From the NCBI GenBank assembly GCA_003218785.1, contig QHOM01000042.1:1-31083 (forward strand): DNA of 31,083 nt, written 5' to 3'. This document shows, piece after piece, positions 17,501 through 24,258 of the stretch (the stretch's first letter is position 1; each line of letters opens with the position of its first letter). Source of the stretch: Verrucomicrobiota bacterium. GTDB taxonomy: Bacteria; Verrucomicrobiota; Verrucomicrobiia; Chthoniobacterales; UBA10450. The notes under the pieces were generated by a model. The model did no database searches. It was given only the letters and a program-made list of their open reading frames with translations, and was not told the DNA's origin. Position numbers and translations under genes: made by a program.

Positions 17501-17692
17501 CATCGCGAATTGATTCCAAACGGGAAGAAAAACGAAACCGCCGAAGTCGTCACGCTTTCACTTACGTTCGATCACCGCGTCGTTAACGGCGCCGGGGCGG
17601 CTAACTTCGCCCACAAAATCAAAGAGCAGATCGAGGATTTCAAAGTTCCGTATGGAGAGGCGAGCACAACTGCGCCCGCGCATCAGCGCTGA
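14585..17692 (+). CDS. 2-oxoacid dehydrogenase: E1alpha, E1beta, lipoyl and E2 domains in one chain
   Basis: A 1035-residue fusion of parts that are normally two to three proteins of the pyruvate/branched-chain dehydrogenase complexes. E1alpha: residues 1-320, with thiamine diphosphate motif from G143-D144 to N173 and SSHTSSDD. E1beta: about 329-650 (FGEDIEDPKGGVF, PLAEST, QFIDFIYPGFNQ). Lipoyl domain: about 692-770, lipoyl lysine K731 in ETDKAV. E2 acyltransferase core: about 808-1030. The active-site segment reads DHRVVNG with His997; the family usually has Asp where this has Asn. The peripheral subunit-binding domain is not seen, which fits an E1 covalently attached. Both linkers around the lipoyl domain contain an in-frame palindromic repeat (residues 661-681 and 786-806). 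Substrate cannot be told from sequence. No E3 gene is near. Confidence 0.92.
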   Translation: MPVLSKEDKLRLLNTILESRHADLREQNLNRQGKGHFHVSGMGHEALAAVSFLMEPDDYMVPYYRDRGLILGRGMTTRQLGFEYFAKRDTGSGGRQMPSHYSHADLHIWSVPTPTGSQLLPACGIGWGIQLDGKKNLVVTTVGDAATRQGDFFEAISFAKEKKLPVLFLVEDNGYGISMPTRETNPLVLGVLQASDWQQIDGRDVQKLYDSASVAMEAIRAGKGPAFFWIKMERLSSHTSSDDQKLYRSPEELRELEKCDPLKCWKDQLIEEGVITAEEFVKIDTEIKERIRREYSDAEKAEDPSPNELLANVAKPPQRIDKEILPPGKYRIGDTVNKTLRASLEEDPRRIIFGEDIEDPKGGVFRLTQKLSTEFPNQVFNSPLAESTILGVACGLASYGKRPVFELQFIDFIYPGFNQLVTNISTLRWRSFGNWKCPAVIYAPYGAYLPGGSLWHSQANESALAHYPGLSIVIPSTPKDAAGLLWTSMHAEDPVIFLIPKHLLWAEHEYAEPIRAVPLGEACRRTRGSDLTLVAWGNTIEKSLEAIARIEHEMSVELIDLRSIMPWDRDTIEESVQKTRRLVVVQEDTENCSVGQMIISHVTGKPELWNEMISPPILVSKANVMIGYNPIYEYSALPDVERIVAALKRSVAKKQGRAVAVEAAVPSRQEAEIVREATRLYTADMGKQRAQSITVPVMGEGIRNAKIVSLLKKPGDAIALDDPLCEVETDKAVYPIESSFAGVMGAWKTKVGETVEIGQELGTILTGEASPADQFQATAKASGDGVEAAVPSRTETRPAPEDTRSYTRIAPALSPTIMRKLSHVIPANLQIDARWDAIRKARDAAKKKNGKNAPSPSVMIAWAVVRAMEKHPPFRRLILENDQIIENDNFDLGVAVALEGDRLATAVIVDANKKGWPEFVKIYNATVDATRSGRVDAMNAPIVITSLGAFGVKAGAPIVVPPSVGTLFNGTAHRELIPNGKKNETAEVVTLSLTFDHRVVNGAGAANFAHKIKEQIEDFKVPYGEASTTAPAHQR
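16565..16627 (+). repeat. In-frame 63-bp palindromic element, linker 1
   Basis: Runs from GTAGAGGCG to CGCCTCTAC; the ends pair perfectly over nine bases. The first 24 bases are identical to those of the element at 16940, and include a hairpin GGCGGCTG...CAGCCGCC. It is 21 codons long, encodes VEAAVPSR...TRLY, and lies in the E1beta-lipoyl linker. Confidence 0.85.
16940..17002 (+). repeat. In-frame 63-bp palindromic element, linker 2
   Basis: Same length and reading phase as the copy at 16565, with ends GGTGTAG and CTACACC pairing (16937-17005). It shares the first 24 bases exactly and most of the last 18; the middle has drifted. Encodes VEAAVPSR...TRSY in the lipoyl-E2 linker. Confidence 0.85.
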
Positions 17693-17793
17693 GCACTGTG
17701 TCGTCAGTTACGTCCAAAATGCTCTTTCCGTTCGTAGCTTTAGTAGGTCAATTCTCATGACCCGACTAATCAATTTCAACGGGAGGGAATCTT

Positions 17794-18381
17794 ATGGCAG
17801 GAAAACTTGATGGGAAAAAAGTGGCCATCCTTGTGGCGGATGGTTTTGAGCAAGTGGAAATGACAAAACCGCGTGAGGCGCTCGATGAAGCTGGCGCAGA
17901 AACGAAAGTCGTTTCGCTAAAGTCCGGCAAGATCCAGGGCATGCATCACGCCGACAAAGGTGACAGGTTCGATGTCGATCTCGCAGTGGACCAAGCCCGC
18001 CCCGAAGAATTCGACGCACTCATAATTCCGGGTGGGTTGTTAAATCCTGATGCGTTGCGATCAAATGAGAATGCGCTTGAATTTACGCGTCATTTCTTCC
18101 GCGAGGGAAAACCCGTGGCGACCATCTGCCATGGACCGCAAGTGCTCATCAGCGCGGGTCTGGTCCGGGGCAGAACCATGACCTCCTGGGCCGCAATCAA
18201 GGCGGACATGCGCAACGCCGGAGCAAATTGGGTCAACGAGGAAGTGGTGGTGGACAATGGACTAGTGACCAGCCGTAAGCCAGATGACATTCCAGCTTTT
18301 AACAAGAAGATGCTTGAGGAATTCGCCGAAGGCCGGCATAAAGCTATGGCCACGGCAGGGTCAGTTGTGCTCGAAACTTAA
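17794..18381 (+). CDS. DJ-1/PfpI family protein
   Basis: 195 residues, flavodoxin-like fold. The nucleophile is Cys112 in ATICHGPQVL with His113 next to it, and Glu19 in GFEQVE completes the usual active site. GLVTSRKPDDIPAF near the end is typical of the PfpI branch. Members have been described as intracellular peptidases or as deglycase/chaperone-like stress proteins; the sequence alone does not decide. A good ribosome site (GGGAGGG) lies 6 bases before the ATG. It seems to be a single-gene unit: a repeat-filled 200-bp gap follows. Confidence 0.9.
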   Translation: MAGKLDGKKVAILVADGFEQVEMTKPREALDEAGAETKVVSLKSGKIQGMHHADKGDRFDVDLAVDQARPEEFDALIIPGGLLNPDALRSNENALEFTRHFFREGKPVATICHGPQVLISAGLVRGRTMTSWAAIKADMRNAGANWVNEEVVVDNGLVTSRKPDDIPAFNKKMLEEFAEGRHKAMATAGSVVLET

Positions 18382-18430
18382 TGCTCCCTATTGGCACGGC
18401 GGCTGGTAGGTGCGTTTGATTGCCAATGCC

Positions 18431-18520
18431 GTAACATCGCCATCGCGCAGGCACTCTGCCTGCCGTTAGCACCCCAGGCTGAAGCGTGCTCGACCAAACA
18501 GGCAAGATGCCTGTGTTACA
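18431..18520. repeat. Palindromic repeat GTAACA...TGTTAC
   Basis: About 90 bp between pfpI-like gene and pgsA. Outer ends GTAACA and TGTTAC are inverted; inside are CAGGCACTCTGCCTG (a hairpin) and a second arm CAGGCAAGATGCCTG. It differs in sequence from the GTAG...CTAC elements but has the same nested plan. May also end the upstream transcript. Confidence 0.6.
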
Positions 18521-18584
18521 CAGCCGGGCCAAATTGCTTGCAAGTTTGGCTGAGGCTTTCACCTTTTGACGTCACTCCCGCCTT

Positions 18585-19190
18585 ATGACGACTGCCAACA
18601 AAATCACACTTGTCCGGATTTTGATGATTCCGGCGTTCGTCACGATGGCTATCTATTATGGCCAAAGCATCCAGCGAGGCGTGCCACTGGAGTGGCAACG
18701 CTTCAGTGCCATCGCCATTTTCCTGATCGCTGCCGTGAGCGATGGTTTGGACGGATACGTCGCGCGCCGCTACAATCAGAGGAGCTCGCTTGGAGTCATT
18801 CTTGACCCGATTGCTGACAAAGGCTTGCTTCTGAGCGGCATCATTACGCTAAGCATCAGCAACTGGAGCGAAATTGATCCTGATTACGGGAGATTCCCCG
18901 CATGGTTTCCCGTTCTTGTTATCTCGCGCGATGCCGTCATCCTCGTTGGCGCCATGGTGCTGTATTTGCTTAACGGCAAGGTGCAGGTGAAACCACGGTG
19001 GCCCGGGAAAGTCGCAACTGTTTCGCAAATGATCGCGATTGGATGGGTGATGTTGCAATTTCACTTTATTCCTCTGTTCTACATCGTCATCGGTGCTGGG
19101 TTTTTCACGCTTGTTTCCGGCGTTGTTTACGTTTCGGACGGCGTTCGACAGCTGCAAGCTGAAGGGCACGCCCACGCGACAAAACATTGA
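18585..19190 (+). CDS. pgsA: CDP-diacylglycerol-glycerol-3-phosphate 3-phosphatidyltransferase
   Basis: Membrane enzyme that makes phosphatidylglycerol phosphate. The CDP-alcohol phosphotransferase motif is complete: D56-G57-x2-A60-R61-x8-G70-x3-D74-x3-D78, the aspartates binding metal. About five hydrophobic helices in 201 residues, and the typical start NKITLVRILMIPAF. The assignment to PgsA rather than another CDP-alcohol transferase rests on overall similarity and length. The der gene starts 18 bp after its stop, suggesting one transcript. Confidence 0.9.
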   Translation: MTTANKITLVRILMIPAFVTMAIYYGQSIQRGVPLEWQRFSAIAIFLIAAVSDGLDGYVARRYNQRSSLGVILDPIADKGLLLSGIITLSISNWSEIDPDYGRFPAWFPVLVISRDAVILVGAMVLYLLNGKVQVKPRWPGKVATVSQMIAIGWVMLQFHFIPLFYIVIGAGFFTLVSGVVYVSDGVRQLQAEGHAHATKH

Positions 19191-19208
19191 GGCCAGCGTT
19201 TTCGCGCG

Positions 19209-20597
19209 ATGAACGGCACGAACAAACCGCGGAATGTCGCGATCGTGGGTCGGCCCAACGTAGGTAAATCGGCCTTATTTAATCGCCTGATTGGCCGCAG
19301 AATCGCCGTCGTACACGACCAACCGGGGATAACACGCGATCGGATCTCGGCTGTTTGCACTCGTGGAACCCAGCCCTTTGTCGTGTGGGACACCGGCGGC
19401 GTTGCCGGCACAGGCGAGTCCGAATTGACCGTGCATGTTCGCCGTGCTGCCGAAGGAGCCATTGAAGATAGTGATATTTTGCTTTTTATCGTTGACGCAA
19501 AACAAGGCTTATCTCCGATGGATCAGGAACTCGCGCGCATGCTGCGCAAATCACGTAAGCCAGTCGTGCTTGTCATTAATAAGATTGACAATGACAAACA
19601 GGAAAATCTGGTAGCAGATTTTGCGTCGCTCGGATTTTCACGGAGCCAATCTGTTAGTGCCGAACACAATCGCGGAATCTCGGAATTACTCCGGGCAATA
19701 GACCAACTTGTCCCTTTGTCCTTCGCTTCGGCAGAAATCAAATACGCAACATCACACATCAAACATCCTCTCGCCATTGCGATCATCGGCCGGCCAAATG
19801 TCGGCAAATCTTCGCTGATCAATTCGATTGTACGAAGCGAGCGCGCCATTGTGAGCGAGCTGCCGGGAACAACGCGCGACGCCGTCGATATCTCTTATCA
19901 GCGGGACGGTCAGGAATTTCTCTTTATCGATACCGCTGGGATCCGCAGACGTGGTAAACATTCCAGTTCAGTCGAAGTCTTCAGCGTGATGCGCGCGGAA
20001 CGGAACATTCGTCGCGCCGACCTTTGCGTGCTCATTGTCGATCTTACGATGGGCGTGACGGCGCAGGACAAACGGATTGCCGGATTAATTCAAAAGGCGC
20101 GCAAAGCGGCAATTGTTGTTTTGAACAAGTGGGATTTGATCAAACCGAAATGCAGGGAAAAGCAGACGATGGCGCAACTTGTAGATGAAACGCGCGCGCG
20201 AATTTTCTTTCTCGATTACGCGCCTGTTTTGATTGCGTCCGCGCTTACGGGCGAAAACATCGGCAAATTGTTTACGCTCATAGAAGACGTTCGACGTGCA
20301 GCGCAGCAGCATGTGGGCACGGGAGTTCTAAATCGATTGCTGCGAGCAGCCTTTGCCGCCAATCCGCCAGCGATCATTTCCGGTCGTCGCCTTAAGTTGT
20401 TTTACGCAGTGCAAACCAGTGGGAACCAAGACCGACAGCTCCAGCCTCCAGAGTTTGTTCTCTTCGTGAATGATCCCCGTTTGTTCAGCGAAGCGCATCG
20501 TCGCTATTTGGAGGCTCGTATTCGCAAAGCGCAAGCTTATCCCGGGCTTCCGATAATCCTGAGGTTACGTCCGCGTAGCGAGACGCGCGAAAAGTAG
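19209..20597 (+). CDS. der: Ribosome biogenesis GTPase Der (EngA)
   Basis: Two GTPase domains in tandem, the hallmark of Der, needed for assembly of the 50S subunit. First P-loop GRPNVGKSALF at about 14-24, with DTGG and NKID; second P-loop GRPNVGKSSLIN near 194, with DTAG and NKWD. The C-terminal KH-like domain (NPPAIISGRRLKLFYAVQ) is intact. 462 residues is normal. No gap or frameshift is visible, unlike several neighbours. Confidence 0.97.
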   Translation: MNGTNKPRNVAIVGRPNVGKSALFNRLIGRRIAVVHDQPGITRDRISAVCTRGTQPFVVWDTGGVAGTGESELTVHVRRAAEGAIEDSDILLFIVDAKQGLSPMDQELARMLRKSRKPVVLVINKIDNDKQENLVADFASLGFSRSQSVSAEHNRGISELLRAIDQLVPLSFASAEIKYATSHIKHPLAIAIIGRPNVGKSSLINSIVRSERAIVSELPGTTRDAVDISYQRDGQEFLFIDTAGIRRRGKHSSSVEVFSVMRAERNIRRADLCVLIVDLTMGVTAQDKRIAGLIQKARKAAIVVLNKWDLIKPKCREKQTMAQLVDETRARIFFLDYAPVLIASALTGENIGKLFTLIEDVRRAAQQHVGTGVLNRLLRAAFAANPPAIISGRRLKLFYAVQTSGNQDRQLQPPEFVLFVNDPRLFSEAHRRYLEARIRKAQAYPGLPIILRLRPRSETREK

Positions 20598-20730
20598 GCG
20601 TTGATCTTACGCGACAGCCGTCGTCCTATGGGTAGCGCCGGCCTTTCCGCAATTTCGACGCGGCAGGCAGCCAATCAGCTGCAATTCTTTGATCGAACAT
20701 TCTCCTCGCCGGCGTGTCTCACCACACCGT

Positions 20731-21717
20731 ATGAAATCGACGCAGGAGATTACGCAGGAGGTGCGAGAACTGGGCCAATGGATTCCGCCGCTCCGGCAAC
20801 AGGTTGCTCACGTTGTGGTTGGCCAGAAGTATTTGGTCGACCGCCTTCTTCTAGGCCTGCTCGCCAATGGTCACATCCTGCTCGAGGGCGTTCCTGGGCT
20901 GGCCAAAACGCTGACCGTTAAAACAATGGCGGCATGCATTCAAACGGGTTTTCAAAGGCTGCAATTCACCCCCGACCTTCTGCCTGCGGATTTGATCGGC
21001 ACGCTCATTTATAACCCGCGCACCGGCGAATTTACCACCAAGCTCGGACCAATTTTTTCCAATCTGATTCTTGCCGACGAAATCAATCGTGCACCGGCCA
21101 AGGTGCAGAGCGCGCTGCTCGAAGCGATGCAGGAGCGGCAGGTCACTATCGGCGAACAAACTTATCCGCTTTCCGATCCGTTTCTTGTTCTTGCGACGCA
21201 AAATCCGATCGAACAGGAAGGAACTTATCAACTGCCCGAAGCGCAGCTCGATCGCTTCATGTTCAAACTAAACATTGGTTATCCGCAAAAATCCGAGGAG
21301 CGAACGATTCTCGACCTAATGGCGACTTCGGCGCCGGATTTGCGAGTAGATCCCGTGATTGAGCCTCAGCAAATCATCGCGGCACGAGACGTGGTCAACA
21401 GCATTTACATCGACGACCGCGTGAAAGATTACATTGTCGATGTCGTCTGGGCGACGCGCGAACCCGCAGCGTACAATCTGCGACTCGAGGGACTTATTCG
21501 TTACGGTGCATCGCCGCGCGCGACGATTTATCTCGCGCTCGGCGCACGCGCTCACGCGTTTCTGAACGGCCGCGGCTACGTTACGCCGCAGGACGTAAAA
21601 AGCATCGGGCCAGACGCGTTACGGCACCGCATCATCGTCAGCTATGAAGCGGAGGCGGAAGCGGTCACGAGTGAAACGATCATCCAGCGGATTTTTGCAG
21701 GGCTGCCTGTGCCCTGA
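20731..21717 (+). CDS. MoxR-family AAA ATPase
   Basis: 328 residues from the ATG at 20731; the frame opens with a TTG 14 codons earlier. Walker A is GVPGLAKT (53-60), Walker B LILADEINRAP, followed by the sensor region LATQNPIEQEGTYQLPEAQLDRF typical of MoxR. These ATPases act as chaperones, often activating VWA-domain partners coded next to them. Here it heads a row with DUF58, DUF4381 and the Bat genes, all in the same direction with small gaps or overlaps, so it should be the ATPase of that system. Confidence 0.95.
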   Translation: MKSTQEITQEVRELGQWIPPLRQQVAHVVVGQKYLVDRLLLGLLANGHILLEGVPGLAKTLTVKTMAACIQTGFQRLQFTPDLLPADLIGTLIYNPRTGEFTTKLGPIFSNLILADEINRAPAKVQSALLEAMQERQVTIGEQTYPLSDPFLVLATQNPIEQEGTYQLPEAQLDRFMFKLNIGYPQKSEERTILDLMATSAPDLRVDPVIEPQQIIAARDVVNSIYIDDRVKDYIVDVVWATREPAAYNLRLEGLIRYGASPRATIYLALGARAHAFLNGRGYVTPQDVKSIGPDALRHRIIVSYEAEAEAVTSETIIQRIFAGLPVP

Positions 21718-21737
21718 GACCCAAGTGATCTCGTGAA

Positions 21738-21764
21738 TGGTGATCGCTAACTGGTGATCAGTAA
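21738..21764. repeat. Short direct repeat TGGTGATC before the DUF58 gene
   Basis: Two copies of TGGTGATC followed by a TAA-containing stretch lie in the 46-bp gap between moxR and the next ATG, and a further GTGATC lies at 21725. The gap has no proper ribosome site. Looks like simple repeat expansion; a similar loose TTGATGG repeat lies at 26467-26494 before batD. Confidence 0.35.
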
Positions 21765-22651
21765 TGGAAGCCGCCGATATTCTAAAAAAGATCAGAACAC
21801 TGGAGATTAAGACGCGCGGCCTGGTCGAGACTGCGTTCGCCGGCGATTACCACAGCGTCTTCAAAGGCCGTGGAATGAATTTTGAAGACGTGCGCGAATA
21901 TCAGCCGGGCGATGAAATTCGCGCGATCGATTGGAACGTCACGGCACGCCTGGGCACCGCGTTTGTGAAAAAGTTTACGGAGGAGCGTGAACTTACAGTC
22001 ATGCTCGTTGTCGACGTCAGCGCCTCGGGAAATTTCGGAAGCGTCTCCCAGTCCAAGCGCGAGCTGGCTGCGGAGGTCGCCTGTTTGCTCGCCTTCAGCG
22101 CGATCCGGAACAACGACAAGGTTGGTCTCATTCTCTTCACTGACCGGGTTGAACTTTTTATTCCGCCAAAAAAGGGCCGTTCGCACACACTGCGGCTCAT
22201 CCGCGAGATTCTGTTCTTCGAACCGCAGGGACGCGGGACGGAACCGGCGCTGGCGCTCGATTATCTGAATAAAATCATGACCCGCCGCGCGGTCGTCTTT
22301 TTTATTTCAGACTTTCAAGCACCCGATTTTTCGCGAGCGCTGGCGGTGAGCGGACGACGACACGATTTTGTGGCCATCCACATTCATGACGAACGAGAAA
22401 AGGTTTTGCCGAACATCGGCATCATTACCCTGGAAGATGCCGAGACCGGCGATCAAATCGAGATCAACACGGCTGATCGTACAACACGGACCCGTTTTTC
22501 CGAGCTCGTCAATGAACACGAAACAGAACTTTCGCGCACGCTTCGGCGGAACAATATTGACGGAATCGCCCTGCAAACCGGGAGGGACTATTTACCGCCG
22601 CTGCGGTCGTTCTTCAAACAACGCGAACGCCGGCTGGCTATTCGGTCGTGA
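21764..22651 (+). CDS. DUF58 protein with VWA-like fold
   Basis: 295 residues, standard length. The DUF58 signature EYQPGDEIRAIDWNVTARLG is at about 46-65. A VWA-like domain follows, with VVDVSASG matching the metal-site DxSxS. No membrane segment. In Bat operons this protein follows moxR and is taken to be a MoxR partner; the biochemical role is not known. The stop overlaps the next start as GTGA, so translation is coupled. Confidence 0.93.
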   Translation: MEAADILKKIRTLEIKTRGLVETAFAGDYHSVFKGRGMNFEDVREYQPGDEIRAIDWNVTARLGTAFVKKFTEERELTVMLVVDVSASGNFGSVSQSKRELAAEVACLLAFSAIRNNDKVGLILFTDRVELFIPPKKGRSHTLRLIREILFFEPQGRGTEPALALDYLNKIMTRRAVVFFISDFQAPDFSRALAVSGRRHDFVAIHIHDEREKVLPNIGIITLEDAETGDQIEINTADRTTRTRFSELVNEHETELSRTLRRNNIDGIALQTGRDYLPPLRSFFKQRERRLAIRS

Positions 22652-23181
22652 ACAACGTTGGTATGTCGATCTTGATTCCCGCCTTCCTGGCAGAAGAATT
22701 TTACGATATTGCACCGCCCGTTGATTACTCTCTGATCCCACCCTGGCTGATTTTTCTCGGAGTGTTTGTCTCACTCACGATTATCGGCTTGATCGCCTGG
22801 CTTGTCGCAAGGGCCCTGCGACGACGTTCGGCACTGATTCAATCACCGCGCGAGCGCGCTCTGGCAATCCTCGAGCAAATGCAGGCCGAGATTGAAACGA
22901 TTAAGCCGTACCGGTTCAGTATTCGCGTTTCCGACATTCTTCGGCGCTACGTGACGGAACAGTTCAATCTACCAGTCACCCGGCAAACTTCCGTGGAATT
23001 TCTCGCCGGGCTTAGAAAGACATCGCCTTTCTCGGAAGACGAAAAATCGCTGCTCGAAGATTTTTTGAACCGATGCGATTTGATCAAGTTCGCGCGTTAC
23101 GAAGCGACCTACTCTGACAGTCAATTGTTGCTGGAGGAAGCGATCCGTTTTGTTCAAGGAGGCCAACTTGCGCCTGTTTGA
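22648..23181 (+). CDS. DUF4381-like membrane protein of the Bat operon
   Basis: 177 residues. Short N-terminal segment outside, one strong membrane span at about 32-54 (PPWLIFLGVFVSLTIIGLIAWLVARAL), then a basic, helical cytoplasmic domain (RVSDILRRYVTEQFNLPVTRQTS). This layout and its place between DUF58 and BatA fit DUF4381. The start is a GTG overlapping the DUF58 stop. The end overlaps the batA start by 14 bases, and the batA ribosome site lies inside it. Confidence 0.82.
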   Translation: MNNVGMSILIPAFLAEEFYDIAPPVDYSLIPPWLIFLGVFVSLTIIGLIAWLVARALRRRSALIQSPRERALAILEQMQAEIETIKPYRFSIRVSDILRRYVTEQFNLPVTRQTSVEFLAGLRKTSPFSEDEKSLLEDFLNRCDLIKFARYEATYSDSQLLLEEAIRFVQGGQLAPV

Positions 23182-24220
23182 TTTGTGGTCGGCAAATAGC
23201 GCATTGACGTTCGCCCGCCCGTGGCTGCTCTTGCTTCTGCTGGCGATCCCGTTGCTTGCGTATTTGCGCGGGAAACGCGGACCCGCCGCCGCGTTGACTT
23301 ATTCATCCACAGCGACCCTTCACGCAATTGGGAAACAGAGCGCGGCGCGCGCCGGCAAAATTCTGCGAACCTTGCTGCTGGCGTCGATCGCAGTTTTTGT
23401 CGTCGCACTCGCGCGTCCGCAGCTTGGGAAGAGTCTTACTCAGGTAGAGGCGAGCGGGATCGACATTATCCTCGCGCTCGATGTCTCCGGATCGATGTTG
23501 ACGAAAGATTTTACAATCGGCGGCCAGGAGGCGACGCGCGTGGATGCGATCCGTGAAGTAACACGGAAATTTATCGAAGCTCGACCGAATGATCGCATCG
23601 GCATCATTGCGTTTGCGGGTCGTCCCTATGTCGTTAGTCCAATGACCCTGGATCATGATTGGCTTTTGCAAAATCTGGAAAGAGTGCGCATCGGGCTCGT
23701 CGAGGACGGCACCGCAATTGGGTCGGCCATCGCAGCGGCAGCCAACCGGTTGAACGATAAACGCGCAAAGAGCCGGCTGCTCGTGCTCTTAACTGACGGA
23801 GAAAATAATGCGGGAAAAATTCCGCCCAATACGGCCGCCGAAGCAGTGAAAGCGTTGAAAATTCACTTCTACGCCATCGGGGCCGGAATCAATGGAATCG
23901 CTCCGGCGCCGATATTCACTTCAAGAGGTCCATTAACCGATGTCTTGGGCAATTTGCTTTATGAAAATCAACCTGTGGAATTTAACGAAACGGGTTTAAG
24001 GGAGGTCGCGAAAATTGCAGACGGAAAATTTTTCCGCGCGACCGATACCAAATCGCTCGAACAAATCTATGACGACATCGACAAGCTGGAAAAATCGACC
24101 GTGAGTGTGAAAAAATATCAGCAGTACCGCGACCTATTTCCGCTATGTCTCATGAGCGGATATGGATTGCTGCTCGCGCAGATTCTATTGTCGCAAACAA
24201 TCTGGAAGAAATTGCCGTGA
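23168..24220 (+). CDS. batA: BatA: VWA-domain membrane protein
   Basis: 350 residues. N-terminal membrane span (FARPWLLLLLLAIPLLAYL) and a second one around 66-84, then a VWA domain with the metal-binding DVSGS at 95-99 and LLTDGENNAGK; a last span near the C-terminus (LMSGYGLLLAQILL). I choose the TTG at 23168 because AAGGAGG sits 5 bases before it; a TTG at 23150 is also open. Bat proteins were named for aerotolerance in Bacteroides; the operon is thought to act in envelope stress. Complete compared with the family. Confidence 0.9.
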   Translation: MRLFDLWSANSALTFARPWLLLLLLAIPLLAYLRGKRGPAAALTYSSTATLHAIGKQSAARAGKILRTLLLASIAVFVVALARPQLGKSLTQVEASGIDIILALDVSGSMLTKDFTIGGQEATRVDAIREVTRKFIEARPNDRIGIIAFAGRPYVVSPMTLDHDWLLQNLERVRIGLVEDGTAIGSAIAAAANRLNDKRAKSRLLVLLTDGENNAGKIPPNTAAEAVKALKIHFYAIGAGINGIAPAPIFTSRGPLTDVLGNLLYENQPVEFNETGLREVAKIADGKFFRATDTKSLEQIYDDIDKLEKSTVSVKKYQQYRDLFPLCLMSGYGLLLAQILLSQTIWKKLP

Positions 24221-24258
24221 AAACCGGATCCAGCGACTTAACGATTTAACGAAATTCT

